Source: an uncultured Lactococcus sp. (GTDB lineage Bacteria > Bacillota > Bacilli > Lactobacillales > Streptococcaceae). Taken from it: 64,000 nucleotides of DNA. The position numbers and the translations under genes were made by a program. Under the pieces are notes generated by a model. That model had not been told where the DNA came from, made no database searches, and saw only the letters and a program-made list of their open reading frames with translations. The DNA lies in NCBI RefSeq assembly GCF_934191625.1, contig NZ_CAKPUG010000003.1:317624-381623 (forward strand). The letters run 5' to 3'. This document shows positions 9,205 to 19,455 of the stretch, one piece after another (the first letter of the stretch is position 1; each line of letters begins with the position of its first letter).

Positions 9205-9393
9205 AAATAAATTCCTTTCTCGGATTCTATTATAACATTCTCTAATATCGTTCATATAATTTAAGAGTGACATAGCATGAAAATCTCTTTCTTTTTATTC
9301 ATTTTAGGTGTGTATGTCTAATTATGTCGCGATTAAATATAACTAAACCTTTTATCAGTGGTCTAAATTTACATCTTATCATTTATAAATAAT

Positions 9394-9421
9394 AAAACCT
9401 CAAGTTTACACCTGAGGTTTT
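9394..9421 (-). terminator. Terminator of the giant adhesin gene
   Basis: Arms AAAACCTCA and TGAGGTTTT, followed on the minus strand by a T-rich stretch, 47 bases beyond the adhesin stop. Confidence 0.75.
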
Positions 9422-9467
9422 GAAAAAGAAGAATAAATTATTGTTCAGTTCTTGATATGACACATTT

Positions 9468-12400
9468 TTATTTAACTTCTTTTTTTCTTCTTAAGTTAGT
9501 AAGTAGAAGGCTAAGAAATGCTAAAAGACTAAAGCCAACTACAGTTTGTACATTATTATCAGTTTCTCCTGTAGCAGGTAGATTCACACCTTTAGCATAA
9601 GAGGCAGGTAAACCTGTCGAATACTGTCCTCCAGTTCCCCCAAATGTTACTGGTACAATAGTTTCTGATGGTATCTGAAGATGACTTGGTGTGCTTTCAT
9701 TGCCCGCAGCATCTGTTGCTGTGAGAATAAGGGAATCCCCTGGTTTTACACTACCAGCAGGTAGAGTAATATGGAAATGTCCAGAATCGTCTGTTTTACC
9801 ACTTGCAATCACATTGCCATTTCCATCCTTAATTGTAACCGTAGATCCAGGTTCTGCCGTTCCTCCTATATCGTATCCTCCATCAGGATTCTTAGTTACA
9901 TCTGTGACCTTAGGAGAATCTGGAGCGGTTGTATCCGGCACTTTAGAATCTGCTGGAGTCTTACCTGCGGTCGGATCACTCACGTTACCCGCTGCGTCAG
10001 TCGCGGTCGCTGTAATGTCAGCTTCGGCTCCCACAGAGGCTGGCAAGCTTACGCTGTAGTTACCAGAACCATCTGCTACAGCAGTTCCAATCACTGTGCC
10101 ACTTGAATCTTTAATTACTACAGTAGACCCTGCTTCGGCGGTACCTGTTACAGTATAGCCATCGGTCGAGTTACCTGTGACTGAGGAGATGACCGGCGCA
10201 TCTGGTGCAGTGGTGTCACCGCTGTCGGCTGGTGTAGTTCCTGTGGTTGGCGCACTTACGTTACCCGCTGCGTCAGTCGCGGTCGCTGTAATATCAGCTT
10301 CGGCTCCCACAGAAGCTGGCAAGCTCAAGCTGTAGTTACCAGAACCATCTGCTACAGCAGTTCCAATTACTGTGCCATTTGAATCTTTAATTTCTACGGT
10401 AGAACCTGCTTCGGCAGTACCTGTCACCGTATAGCCATCGGTCGAGTTACCTGTGACTGAGGAGATGACCGGCGCATCTGGTGCAGTGGTGTCACCACTG
10501 TCGGCTGGTGTAGTTCCTGTAGTTGGCACACTCACGTTACCCGCTGTATCGGTCGCGGTCGCTGTAATATCAGCTTCGGCTCCCACAGAGGCTGGCAAGC
10601 TCACGCTGTAGTTACCAGAACCATCTGCTACCCCTGTACCAATCACTGTGCCACTTGAATCTTTGATTTCTACGGTAGAACCGGCTTCAGCGGTACCCGT
10701 TACTGTATAGCCATCAGTCGAGTTACCTGTGACTGAAGATATGACCGGCGCATCTGGCGCTGTGGTGTCGCCGCTGTCTGTAGGAGTAGTTCCTGTAGTT
10801 GGCACACTCACGTTACCCGCTGTATCGGTCGCTGTTACTGCTATATCTTCATTCGCTCCAATAGAACCTTGAGGTAAAGTAACGCTAAAGTTACCAGAAC
10901 CATCTGCTACCCCTGTACCAATCACTGCTCCACTTGAATCTTTGATTACTACGGTAGAACCCGCTTCTGCAGTACCCGTTACGGTATAACCATCCGTCGA
11001 GTTACCTGTAACTGAGGAGATGACCGGCGCATCCGGTGCAGTGGTGTCACCGCTGTCGGCTGGTGTAGTTCCTGTGGTCGGCGCACTTACGTTACCCGCT
11101 GCGTCGGTCGCAGTCGCTGTAATATCAGCTTCGGCTCCCACAGAGGCTGGCAAGCTTACGCTGTAGTTACCAGAACCATCTGCTACCCCTGTACCAATCA
11201 CTGCTCCACTTGAATCTTTAATTTCTACGGTAGACCCGGCTTCGGCGGTACCCGTTACTGTATAGCCATCAGTCGAGTTACCTGTGACTGAAGATATGAC
11301 CGGCGCATCTGGTGCAGTGGTGTCACCACTGTCGGCTGGTGTAGTTCCTGGGGTTGGCGCACTTACGTTACCTGCTGTATCGGTCGCTGTTACTGTAATT
11401 TCAGCTTCGGCTCCCACAGAGGCTGGCAAGCTCACGCTGTAGTTACCAGAACCATCCGCTACAGCAGTTCCAATCACTGCTCCACTTGAATCTTTAATTT
11501 CTACGGTAGAACCTGCTTCGGCAGTACCCGTTACTGTATAGCCATCCGTCGAGTTACCTGTGACTGAGGAGATGACCGGCGCATCTGGTGCAGTGGTGTC
11601 ACCACTGTCGGCTGGTGTAGTTCCTGTAGTTGGCACACTCACGTTACCCGCTGTATCGGTCGCGGTCGCTGTAATATCAGCTTCGGCTCCCACAGAGGCT
11701 GGCAAGCTCACGCTGTAGTTACCAGAACCATCTGCTACCCCTGTACCAATCACTGTGCCACTTGAATCTTTGATTTCTACGGTAGAACCGGCTTCAGCGG
11801 TACCCGTTACTGTATAGCCATCAGTCGAGTTACCTGTGACTGAAGATATGACCGGCGCATCTGGCGCTGTGGTGTCGCCGCTGTCTGCAGGAGTAGTTCC
11901 TGTAGTTGGCACACTCACGTTACCCGCTGTATCCGTAGCAGTTACTGCTATATCTTCATTCGCTCCAATAGAACCTTGAGGTAAAGTAACGCTAAAGTTA
12001 CCAGAACCATCTGCTACCCCTGTACCAATCACTGCTCCACTTGAATCTTTGATTTCTACGGTAGACCCTGCTTCGGCGGTACCCGTTACGGTATAGCCAT
12101 CCGTCGAGTTACCTGTAACTGAGGAGATGACCGGCGCATCTGGTGCAGTGGTGTCACCACTGTCGGCTGGTGTAGTTCCTGTAGTTGGCGCACTCACGTT
12201 ACCCGCTGTATCGGTCGCGGTCGCTGTAATATCAGCTTCGGCTCCCACAGAGGCTGGCAAGCTCACGCTGTAGTTACCAGAACCATCCGCTACAGCAGTT
12301 CCAATCACTGTGCCATTTGAATCTTTGATTTCTACGGTAGAACCGGCTTCAGCGGTACCCGTTACTGTATAGCCATCAGTCGAGTTACCTGTAACTGAGG

Positions 12401-15400
12401 AGATGACCGGCGCATCCGGTGCAGTGGTGTCACCGCTGTCGGCTGGTGTAGTTCCTGTGGTCGGCGCACTTACGTTACCCGCTGCGTCGGTCGCAGTCGC
12501 TGTAATATCAGCTTCGGCTCCCACAGAGGCTGGCAAGCTCACGCTGTAGTTACCAGAACCATCTGCTACAGCAGTTCCAATCACTGTGCCACTTGAATCT
12601 TTAATTTCTACGGTAGACCCTGCTTCGGCGGTACCCATTACTGTATAGCCATCCGTCGAGTTACCTGTAACTGAGGAGATGACCGGCGCATCTGGCGCTG
12701 TGGTGTCGCCACTGTCTGCAGGAGTAGTTCCTGCGGTCGGCGCACTTACGTTACCCGCTGCGTCAGTCGCAGTTACTGCTATATCTTCATTCGCTCCAAT
12801 AGAACCTTGAGGTAAAGTAACGCTAAAGTTACCAGAACCATCTGCTACAGCAGTTCCAATAACTGCTCCACTTGAATCTTTGATTACTACAGTAGACCCT
12901 GCTTCTGCAGTACCCGTTACTGTATAACCATCCGTCGAGTTACCTGTGACTGAGGAGATGACCGGCGCATCCGGTGCAGTGGTGTCACCGCTGTCGGCAG
13001 GAGTTGTCCCTGTGGTTGGCGCACTCACGTTACCCGCTGTATCGGTCGCGGTCGCTGTAATATCAGCTTCAGCTCCCACAGAGGCTGGCAAGCTCACGCT
13101 GTAGTTACCAGAACCATCCGCTACAGCAGTTCCAATAACTGTGCCATTTGAATCTTTAATTTCTACGGTAGACCCTGCTTCGGCGGTACCCGTTACGGTA
13201 TAGCCATCCGTCGAGTTACCTGTAACTGAGGAGATGACCGGCGCATCTGGAGCGGTGGTGTCACCACTGTCTGCAGGAGTTGTCCCTGTGGTTGGCGCAC
13301 TCACGTTACCCGCTGTATCGGTCGCTGTTACTGCTATATCTTCATTCGCTCCAATAGAACCTTGAGGTAAAGTAACGCTAAAGTTACCAGAACCATCTGC
13401 TACAGCAGTTCCAATCACTGCTCCACTTGAATCTTTAATTTCTACGGTAGAACCTGCTTCGGCAGTACCTGTCACCGTATAGCCATCGGTCGAGTTACCT
13501 GTGACTGAGGAGATGACCGGCGCATCCGGTGCAGTGGTGTCGCCACTGTCTGCGGGAGTCTTACCTGTAGTCGGCGCACTCACGTTACCCGCTGCGTCAG
13601 TCGCGGTCGCTGTAATGTCAGCTTCGGCTCCCACAGAGGCTGGCAAGCTTACGCTGTAGTTACCAGAACCATCTGCTACAGCAGTTCCAATCACTGTGCC
13701 ATTTGAATCTTTGATTTCTACGGTAGAACCGGCTTCGGCAGTACCTGTTACTGTATAGCCATCCGTCGAGTTACCTGTGACTGAGGAGATGACCGGCGCA
13801 TCTGGTGCAGTGGTGTCACCACTGTCTACAGGAGTAGTTCCTGTGGTTGGCGCACTTACGTTACCCGCTGCGTCGGTCGCAGTCGCTGTAATGTCAGCTT
13901 CGGCTCCCACAGAGGCTGGCAAGCTCACGCTGTAATTACCAGAACCATCCGCTACAGCAGTGCCAATCACTGTGTCATTTGAATCTTTGATTACTACAGT
14001 AGACCCTGCTTCGGCGGTACCCGTTACGGTATAGCCATCAGTCGAGTTACCTGTAACTGAGGAGATGACCGGCGCATCTGGAGCGGTGGTGTCACCACTG
14101 TCTGCAGGAGTTGTCCCTGTGGTTGGCGCACTCACGTTACCCGCTGTATCGGTCGCTGTTACTGCTATATCTTCATTCGCTCCAATAGAACCTTGAGGTA
14201 AAGTAACGCTAAAGTTACCAGAACCATCCGCTACCCCTGTCCCAATCACTGCTCCACTTGAATCTTTAATTTCTACGGTAGAACCGGCTTCGGCGGTACC
14301 CGTTACTGTATAGCCATCAGTCGAGTTACCTGTAACTGAGGAGATGACCGGCGCATCTGGCGCTGTGGTGTCACCGCTGTCGGCTGGTGTAGTTCCTGTG
14401 GTTGGCGCACTCACGTTACCCGCTGCGTCAGTCGCGGTCGCTGTAATATCAGCTTCGGCTCCCACAGAAGCTGGCAAGCTCACGCTGTAGTTACCAGAAC
14501 CATCTGCTACAGCAGTTCCAAGCACTGTGCCACTTGAATCTTTAATTTCTACGGTAGACCCTGCTTCGGCAGTACCCGTTACGGTATAACCATCCGTCGA
14601 GTTACCTGTAACTGAGGAGATGACCGGCGCATCTGGCGCTGTGGTGTCACCGCTGTCGGCTGGTGTAGTTCCTGTGGTTGGCGCACTCACGTTACCCGCT
14701 GCGTCAGTCGCGGTCGCTGTAATATCAGCTTCGGCTCCCACAGAAGCTGGCAAGCTCACGCTGTAGTTACCAGAACCATCTGCTACAGCAGTTCCAAGCA
14801 CTGTGCCACTTGAATCTTTAATTTCTACGGTAGACCCTGCTTCGGCGGTACCCGTTACTGTATAGCCATCAGTCGAGTTACCTGTAACTGAGGAGATGAC
14901 CGGCGCATCTGGTGCAGTGGTGTCACCACTGTCGGCTGGTGTAGTTCCTGTGGTTGGTGCACTCACGTTACCCGCTGCGTCGGTCGCGGTCGCTGTAATG
15001 TCAGCATTGGCTCCAATTGTTCCAGCCGCCAAGGTAATACTATAGTTTCCAGAACTATCAGCAAGAGCACTACCTATTTCTTGACCTGTAGAAGGATTCG
15101 TAATCTTTACCGTAGTACCGGGATCAGCTGTTCCCGTTACAACATATCCTTCTTGAGAATTACCCGTGATATCTGAAATTACAGGTGGTGTAGGTAATAC
15201 AGCAAGACCATTCCAGTAAATATTTGAGGAGCTATCTGAGCCACTAAAAAGGCTCACGTCCAAAATATCTGATTGCACAATTGTGCCAACAAATTTTGAG
15301 GTAACTGTACCTTGAGTTGGTGATGTTGAAGGAATGTCAATCGTGGTGGGCACATTCACAGTAGTACTTCCTAGCAAAGAAACATCGAGTAATTGCTGTG

Positions 15401-16247
15401 TCAACACACCCGCATCACTTAAGATAGGTGTTAATACACCATCAATTGCTGTTGTCAAAGTAATTTTTATGGGAGCTAATGTAGTATTGAGTGTCCCAGC
15501 TAGTAAGCGCAAAGTTCCCAAAGGATCACTACCTGTAACAGTAACATTTAAATTATTGACTGCTTCTTTCAGATCTTGCAAAATATTTATTATATTGTTT
15601 GCTAAAATTGGTCCAAGACCTTTGTCCAAATCAACAATAATCATTGTTCCATCTGGGCTTAAAGTTGCAGATTGCGACCAAGTCCCTTGATCAATTGTCA
15701 TGACATTTGACAATAAATTTAAATTTTCATAGAGAGCTGAAGTGTCAAAGCTTAAACCTGCTGTACTCGTCACTCTGTCAACTATATCTGTTAAACCACC
15801 TAAAGTAGTATTCAATGTTCCAACTAGTCCTGTTATCAGTGGAACTTGAGTCAAGTCAACGGAAACACTGGTACTTCCCGTTGCTTGCCCTGGAGTAACC
15901 ATACCTCTCAATTCAGGCGGAATGACAATAACAGCATAACGTGTACCCGATAAGACATTTGTAGTTACTGCTGAATTACCTGAAATAGTAAAATCGACAT
16001 TTTGTTGAGTCCCTTCGGGATAGGGATTAGCTAGACTTGAAGTCGTATTATTTGAAGAGCTAGTATCCCCAAAGACCTCTACTCCTAACACAGCAGCATT
16101 AGCAACAATAGGATTCGGGAAAAGCGTGTAGGCCCCAGCTACTACAACACTTGCAAGAAGTACATTACCAGTTATACCTGCTGACAATAAATGTTTTTTT
16201 AAGTATTGACGACTTTTTAAATAATTCTTCCATTTTTCATTTTTCAC
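9468..16247 (-). CDS. Giant LPXTG-anchored adhesin with Ig-like repeats
   Basis: A 2259-residue cell-wall protein. The GTG at 16247 has an AGGAGGAT site 7 bases upstream. The N-terminus (NEKWKNYLKSRQYLKKHLL) and following hydrophobic stretch form a long gram-positive signal peptide ending near VANAA. About residues 50-345 make a unique, probably ligand-binding head. One degenerate Ig-like unit, 18 near-identical units of 92 or 93 residues and a diverged final unit form the stalk. LPATGET, a membrane span and RRKKEVK give the sortase signal. It probably works as a long-reach adhesin. Ligand unknown. It is monocistronic. Confidence 0.9.
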   Translation of the reverse strand: MKNEKWKNYLKSRQYLKKHLLSAGITGNVLLASVVVAGAYTLFPNPIVANAAVLGVEVFGDTSSSNNTTSSLANPYPEGTQQNVDFTISGNSAVTTNVLSGTRYAVIVIPPELRGMVTPGQATGSTSVSVDLTQVPLITGLVGTLNTTLGGLTDIVDRVTSTAGLSFDTSALYENLNLLSNVMTIDQGTWSQSATLSPDGTMIIVDLDKGLGPILANNIINILQDLKEAVNNLNVTVTGSDPLGTLRLLAGTLNTTLAPIKITLTTAIDGVLTPILSDAGVLTQQLLDVSLLGSTTVNVPTTIDIPSTSPTQGTVTSKFVGTIVQSDILDVSLFSGSDSSSNIYWNGLAVLPTPPVISDITGNSQEGYVVTGTADPGTTVKITNPSTGQEIGSALADSSGNYSITLAAGTIGANADITATATDAAGNVSAPTTGTTPADSGDTTAPDAPVISSVTGNSTDGYTVTGTAEAGSTVEIKDSSGTVLGTAVADGSGNYSVSLPASVGAEADITATATDAAGNVSAPTTGTTPADSGDTTAPDAPVISSVTGNSTDGYTVTGTAEAGSTVEIKDSSGTVLGTAVADGSGNYSVSLPASVGAEADITATATDAAGNVSAPTTGTTPADSGDTTAPDAPVISSVTGNSTDGYTVTGTAEAGSTVEIKDSSGAVIGTGVADGSGNFSVTLPQGSIGANEDIAVTATDTAGNVSAPTTGTTPADSGDTTAPDAPVISSVTGNSTDGYTVTGTAEAGSTVVIKDSNDTVIGTAVADGSGNYSVSLPASVGAEADITATATDAAGNVSAPTTGTTPVDSGDTTAPDAPVISSVTGNSTDGYTVTGTAEAGSTVEIKDSNGTVIGTAVADGSGNYSVSLPASVGAEADITATATDAAGNVSAPTTGKTPADSGDTTAPDAPVISSVTGNSTDGYTVTGTAEAGSTVEIKDSSGAVIGTAVADGSGNFSVTLPQGSIGANEDIAVTATDTAGNVSAPTTGTTPADSGDTTAPDAPVISSVTGNSTDGYTVTGTAEAGSTVEIKDSNGTVIGTAVADGSGNYSVSLPASVGAEADITATATDTAGNVSAPTTGTTPADSGDTTAPDAPVISSVTGNSTDGYTVTGTAEAGSTVVIKDSSGAVIGTAVADGSGNFSVTLPQGSIGANEDIAVTATDAAGNVSAPTAGTTPADSGDTTAPDAPVISSVTGNSTDGYTVMGTAEAGSTVEIKDSSGTVIGTAVADGSGNYSVSLPASVGAEADITATATDAAGNVSAPTTGTTPADSGDTTAPDAPVISSVTGNSTDGYTVTGTAEAGSTVEIKDSNGTVIGTAVADGSGNYSVSLPASVGAEADITATATDTAGNVSAPTTGTTPADSGDTTAPDAPVISSVTGNSTDGYTVTGTAEAGSTVEIKDSSGAVIGTGVADGSGNFSVTLPQGSIGANEDIAVTATDTAGNVSVPTTGTTPADSGDTTAPDAPVISSVTGNSTDGYTVTGTAEAGSTVEIKDSSGTVIGTGVADGSGNYSVSLPASVGAEADITATATDTAGNVSVPTTGTTPADSGDTTAPDAPVISSVTGNSTDGYTVTGTAEAGSTVEIKDSSGAVIGTAVADGSGNYSVSLPASVGAEAEITVTATDTAGNVSAPTPGTTPADSGDTTAPDAPVISSVTGNSTDGYTVTGTAEAGSTVEIKDSSGAVIGTGVADGSGNYSVSLPASVGAEADITATATDAAGNVSAPTTGTTPADSGDTTAPDAPVISSVTGNSTDGYTVTGTAEAGSTVVIKDSSGAVIGTGVADGSGNFSVTLPQGSIGANEDIAVTATDTAGNVSVPTTGTTPTDSGDTTAPDAPVISSVTGNSTDGYTVTGTAEAGSTVEIKDSSGTVIGTGVADGSGNYSVSLPASVGAEADITATATDTAGNVSVPTTGTTPADSGDTTAPDAPVISSVTGNSTDGYTVTGTAEAGSTVEIKDSNGTVIGTAVADGSGNYSLSLPASVGAEADITATATDAAGNVSAPTTGTTPADSGDTTAPDAPVISSVTGNSTDGYTVTGTAEAGSTVVIKDSSGTVIGTAVADGSGNYSVSLPASVGAEADITATATDAAGNVSDPTAGKTPADSKVPDTTAPDSPKVTDVTKNPDGGYDIGGTAEPGSTVTIKDGNGNVIASGKTDDSGHFHITLPAGSVKPGDSLILTATDAAGNESTPSHLQIPSETIVPVTFGGTGGQYSTGLPASYAKGVNLPATGETDNNVQTVVGFSLLAFLSLLLTNLRRKKEVK
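9940..14950 (-). repeat. Array of 18 near-identical Ig-like repeats (276 or 279 bp)
   Basis: I count 18 units carrying VISSVTGNSTDGYTV. Two types occur: Y-type, 92 residues with NYSVSLPASVGAEADI, and F-type, 93 residues with NFSVTLPQGSIGANEDI. In N-to-C order they read Y Y F Y Y F Y F Y Y F Y Y Y F Y Y Y. Internal variants at fixed positions are shuffled between units, as expected from repeated unequal exchange. Assemblies from short reads would probably collapse this array. Confidence 0.93.
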
Positions 16248-16550
16248 AATCTATCCTCCTAATTAAAAATATTTATTCAACAATCACTTTTGTTTTCCTC
16301 CTCCTTTATCTCTAGCTTTCAAAAAATTGAAAACAATGTACTTAATCTTCCTACTGCAATTATTAGAATGTTGGCACTTTTTCTAAAATTACATTATATG
16401 AATAATTATAAATGATAAAAATTACTAAATCAAAAAAATTAACTTGGAAAAATTAGTGTTCATTTTTACTTATTTACTTCCTATTCTGAAAGAAGCCCAT
16501 TTGCTAAAAAAATGGTAGAATATAAACAAAATAAACTGAAGGAGAATAGT

Positions 16551-16730
16551 ATGCCGTTTGTACATATTGAATTAGTTGAAGGACGTAGTAAGGAAGCCAA
16601 AAAAGCCTTAGCAAAAGAAATCACTGAGTCTGTGATGAAACATACCGGTGCGCCTCGTGAAGCTATTTATGTCATATATGATGAGATGACAAAAGATAAT
16701 TTCTATCCGCACGGCGAACCTAAACAATAA
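16551..16730 (+). CDS. 4-oxalocrotonate tautomerase family protein
   Basis: A 59-residue tautomerase-fold protein. The ATG at 16551, with a GAAGGAG site 7 bases upstream, places proline directly after the initiator methionine (MPFVHIELVEGRS). That proline becomes the catalytic N-terminal base after methionine removal, which decides against the upstream frame starting at 16512. Homologs interconvert keto and enol forms of small acids. In lactococci, far from an aromatic degradation pathway, the physiological substrate is unknown. Confidence 0.88.
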   Translation: MPFVHIELVEGRSKEAKKALAKEITESVMKHTGAPREAIYVIYDEMTKDNFYPHGEPKQ

Positions 16731-16735
16731 AAAAA

Positions 16736-16767
16736 AAAAAGCTTAGAGAGAATTCTCTAAGCTTTTT
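16736..16767. terminator. Bidirectional terminator between tautomerase and desulfidase-like gene
   Basis: Perfect arms AAAAAGCTTAGAGA and TCTCTAAGCTTTTT around GAAT lie between two converging genes and have A/T runs on both sides. Confidence 0.88.
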
Positions 16768-16781
16768 ATTGTTTTTATATT

Positions 16782-18071
16782 TTATTTTTTATTCATCATA
16801 ATATCTAATATGACGGGATCAGAATTTTGCATCCCTGTAGAAACATAACGTCCTAAATCACGGATACAGTCATCTACATCTTCAGAAACAATTCCATTAG
16901 TTGCTGGAATAACTATATCTGCCTGAGCAAGCTGTACTGCACGATACATTGAAGATACAGAACTCACTACCTTTAATGCACAAGAAAAACCTGCTCCATC
17001 ACATATCATTCCTACTGCGTCACCAATCATGTTCTTAATCGCCGTCTCAGCCCTTGCTTCACTTTCTGTTTTAAGATAAATCAAGCCGGCTGCTGCTCCC
17101 ATTGCTGCAGAATCTGCAGCACAATAAGCTGAAAGTAAAGGTAAAAATGCATGAATATAAAGTGCTGTAAGATGTGAAAGAGTTAATGCTCTAATAAGTT
17201 TTTCTTCCCCTACCCGTTTATTTTGAGCATAAACACAAACGGGAACTGTAGCTGTAATCCCTTGATTTCCTGAGCCAGAATTTGTCATTGCTGCATGCTG
17301 GCAGCCTCCCATCCGTGCATCTGAAGCTGCAGCTGTACAAATGACAATCTGCTCTTCTAGACTAAGGTCTGAAAGGCTTCTATGGTTGAGTAAAGCTTTC
17401 CCTATTTTCATTCCATAATCATATTTCAAGCCTTCCGAAGCCAAAGTCATGTTTAATTCTTGTGCCTTTATTAAAGACGAAATGCTGTCCAAGTTTTGGC
17501 TTGTAGCAAAATCCCAGATTTCCGTAAAACTGCGCTTTTTTAAAAATTCAACACTATCTGATACATGATTCACTTGAGTTTTTTCTTTCTCAAAAATCAC
17601 TTTTCCATTTTTCTGTATGAAATAAATTGAAGTATGTCCGCCTGCAATTTTAACTATAACTGTTTCACTGCCTGAAACTATGCTAACTTCAACATACAGT
17701 TTATCTGCCACAGAAGCAACCTCCGCTCTTACTCGGCCTGACTTGGCAAGATTAATAATTTCCGGAACTAAACTTGGAGGAATTTCAGAAATGACCTTCA
17801 AGCCCGCGTCAGCATTTCCTGCTAAGGCTCCTGCAGCTGCAGCTACTTCTACTCCAGGTTCTCTCGTACCCGGAACAATCACAGCCAAAGCATTTTTCAT
17901 CACATTAGCTGAGACGCGTATTTTTATTTGGTCGATGTGGGAACCACATGAATATTTGCGACAAACTGCTGCAGCATATGCCACCGCTACAGGCTCTGTG
18001 CAACCTGTCGCAGGCCTAACTCCTTCCTCCAAAACTTGTAAAAAACTATTTCTAATTTCTTCAGTTAGCAT
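16782..18071 (-). CDS. L-cysteine desulfidase / L-serine dehydratase-like protein (UPF0597 type)
   Basis: A 429-residue protein of the CyuA/YhaM and serine-dehydratase alpha-chain superfamily. Near residue 23 it has GCTEPVAVAYAAA. Further cysteines in GGCQHA and in MICDGAGFSCALK are the expected iron-sulfur ligands. Characterised relatives break down L-cysteine to pyruvate, ammonia and sulfide; related serine enzymes share the fold, so the exact substrate is not certain. It is a single gene, divergent from coaB, with a cre-like site in the shared upstream region. Confidence 0.8.
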   Translation of the reverse strand: MLTEEIRNSFLQVLEEGVRPATGCTEPVAVAYAAAVCRKYSCGSHIDQIKIRVSANVMKNALAVIVPGTREPGVEVAAAAGALAGNADAGLKVISEIPPSLVPEIINLAKSGRVRAEVASVADKLYVEVSIVSGSETVIVKIAGGHTSIYFIQKNGKVIFEKEKTQVNHVSDSVEFLKKRSFTEIWDFATSQNLDSISSLIKAQELNMTLASEGLKYDYGMKIGKALLNHRSLSDLSLEEQIVICTAAASDARMGGCQHAAMTNSGSGNQGITATVPVCVYAQNKRVGEEKLIRALTLSHLTALYIHAFLPLLSAYCAADSAAMGAAAGLIYLKTESEARAETAIKNMIGDAVGMICDGAGFSCALKVVSSVSSMYRAVQLAQADIVIPATNGIVSEDVDDCIRDLGRYVSTGMQNSDPVILDIMMNKK

Positions 18072-18129
18072 ATTGTACTCTTTTCTTTTTGACTTTTTAA
18101 TTTAAATTATAGTCTATAACACTAATTAT

Positions 18130-18143
18130 TGCAAGCGCTTTCT
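18130..18143. promoter_or_regulatory. Candidate catabolite-responsive element (cre)
   Basis: TGCAAGCGCTTTCT matches the CcpA-binding consensus at most positions, including the central CG and both half-sites. It lies about 60 bases upstream of the desulfidase-like start and about 67 upstream of coaB, so either gene could be controlled by carbon source. Confidence 0.5.
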
Positions 18144-18209
18144 CAGGTTTGTTACCTGGCGGGGTATACTCTTCTTGCATTGGGAAAAAACTTAGGTTAA
18201 AATAAAGCC

Positions 18210-18908
18210 ATGAAGATTTTAATTACAGCAGGTGGGACCACAGAGTCCATTGATACCGTCCGTGGTATCACTAATTTCGCGACAGGTAGTTTAGGAAAAT
18301 TAACTGCTGAAGAATTTTTAACACACGGGCATCATGTTATTCTGTTAGCGGGACGTTTTGCCCAATTGCCATCAAAGCAAGATAATTTAACTATTATTCC
18401 AATTGGCGATACTCAAGATTTACTAGATAATGTAGAAAAATTTCTTCCCTCCGTGGATGTCGTTGTCCACAGTATGGCCGTTTCTGATTATCGTCCAGTT
18501 TATATGACTGGGGTAGATGACTTACCACAGCCGCTTACAAAAGAAAAGCTCATTCACTTCCGCCCTGAAGTACAGAAAAAAATATCATCAAATTCTGAGT
18601 ACCAAATGATGCTCTTGGAAAAAACACCAAAAGTTATTTCTTTTATTAAAATGTGGAAACCTGAAGTGCTACTTTTTGGCTTTAAGCTCCTTTCTGGTGT
18701 TAGTGAAGAACACCTCCTTAAGGTTGCCCAAAACAAACGTAAAGAAACTTCTGCTGATTTTATCATTGCAAACGATCTAGCTAATATCCAAGGAGAAAAT
18801 CATCTGGCCTTTTTAGTTAGTGAGTCTGCAGAGATTACTCGACTTCAAACTAAACCCCAAATTGCTCAGGCAATTGTTAAAAAATCCGAGGAGGCACATC
18901 ATGGCTAA
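18210..18908 (+). CDS. coaB: Phosphopantothenate--cysteine ligase CoaB
   Basis: A 232-residue stand-alone CoaB. It begins MKILITAGGTTESIDTVRGI, the nucleotide-binding start typical of this enzyme, and carries the VVHSMAVSDYRP and ADFIIANDL segments. It couples cysteine to 4'-phosphopantothenate in coenzyme A synthesis. Many bacteria fuse CoaB to CoaC; here, as in streptococci and lactococci, they are separate genes. Its end overlaps the coaC start by 8 bases, so the two should be translated in coordination. Confidence 0.92.
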   Translation: MKILITAGGTTESIDTVRGITNFATGSLGKLTAEEFLTHGHHVILLAGRFAQLPSKQDNLTIIPIGDTQDLLDNVEKFLPSVDVVVHSMAVSDYRPVYMTGVDDLPQPLTKEKLIHFRPEVQKKISSNSEYQMMLLEKTPKVISFIKMWKPEVLLFGFKLLSGVSEEHLLKVAQNKRKETSADFIIANDLANIQGENHLAFLVSESAEITRLQTKPQIAQAIVKKSEEAHHG

Positions 18909-19452
18909 TATAACTCTTGCTGTTACTGGCAGCATTGCAGCTTACAAAGCTGCAGATATCGTCTCAATGCTCAACAAACATAACCACAATGTTACTGTTT
19001 TAATGACAAAAGCAGCTACACAATTTATTACCCCTTTAACTTTGCAAGTTTTATCTAAAAATAAAGTTCACATTGATATTATGGATGAAGAGCATCCTGA
19101 TGTTGTTAATCATATCGATATTGCAAAACACACTGATATTTTTGTTGTAGCTCCGGCTACCGCTGATACTATAAGTCGCCTTTCTCATGGCGCTGCCTCT
19201 GATATTGTAACATCTGTAGCCCTCGCTCTTCACCCAAGCAAAATCAAATATATCGCTCCTGCTATGAATACCAACATGTATGCTAATCCTTTAACGATGA
19301 AAAATATTGATATTTTAAAATCAATAGGATACAATATTATACAACCTAAACAATCTCTCTTAGCATGTGGAGACTTTGGTGAAGGCGCACTTGCAGATAT
19401 TAATACTATTATTGACACGCTGGATCAAGCTACTAAAATTAAGGAAATTTAA
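18901..19452 (+). CDS. coaC: Phosphopantothenoylcysteine decarboxylase CoaC
   Basis: A 183-residue flavoprotein of the HFCD family, starting MANITLAVTGSIAAYKAADI. It carries a histidine in VVNHIDIAKH, the PAMNTNMY substrate-binding motif and LACGDFGEGAL with the cysteine near the C-terminus. It decarboxylates the CoaB product to 4'-phosphopantetheine. I use the ATG at 18901 because of the GAGGAG site inside the coaB end; the upstream extension of the frame has no such site. Confidence 0.93.
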   Translation: MANITLAVTGSIAAYKAADIVSMLNKHNHNVTVLMTKAATQFITPLTLQVLSKNKVHIDIMDEEHPDVVNHIDIAKHTDIFVVAPATADTISRLSHGAASDIVTSVALALHPSKIKYIAPAMNTNMYANPLTMKNIDILKSIGYNIIQPKQSLLACGDFGEGALADINTIIDTLDQATKIKEI

Positions 19453-19455
19453 AAC

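Noticed and set aside
9691..10106. Plus-strand frames over the adhesin repeats
   Set aside because: Shadows of the repeat array on the opposite strand, without ribosome sites.
10000..15000. CRISPR-like periodicity
   Set aside because: The 276/279-bp repeats are coding, uninterrupted and contiguous; there are no spacers.
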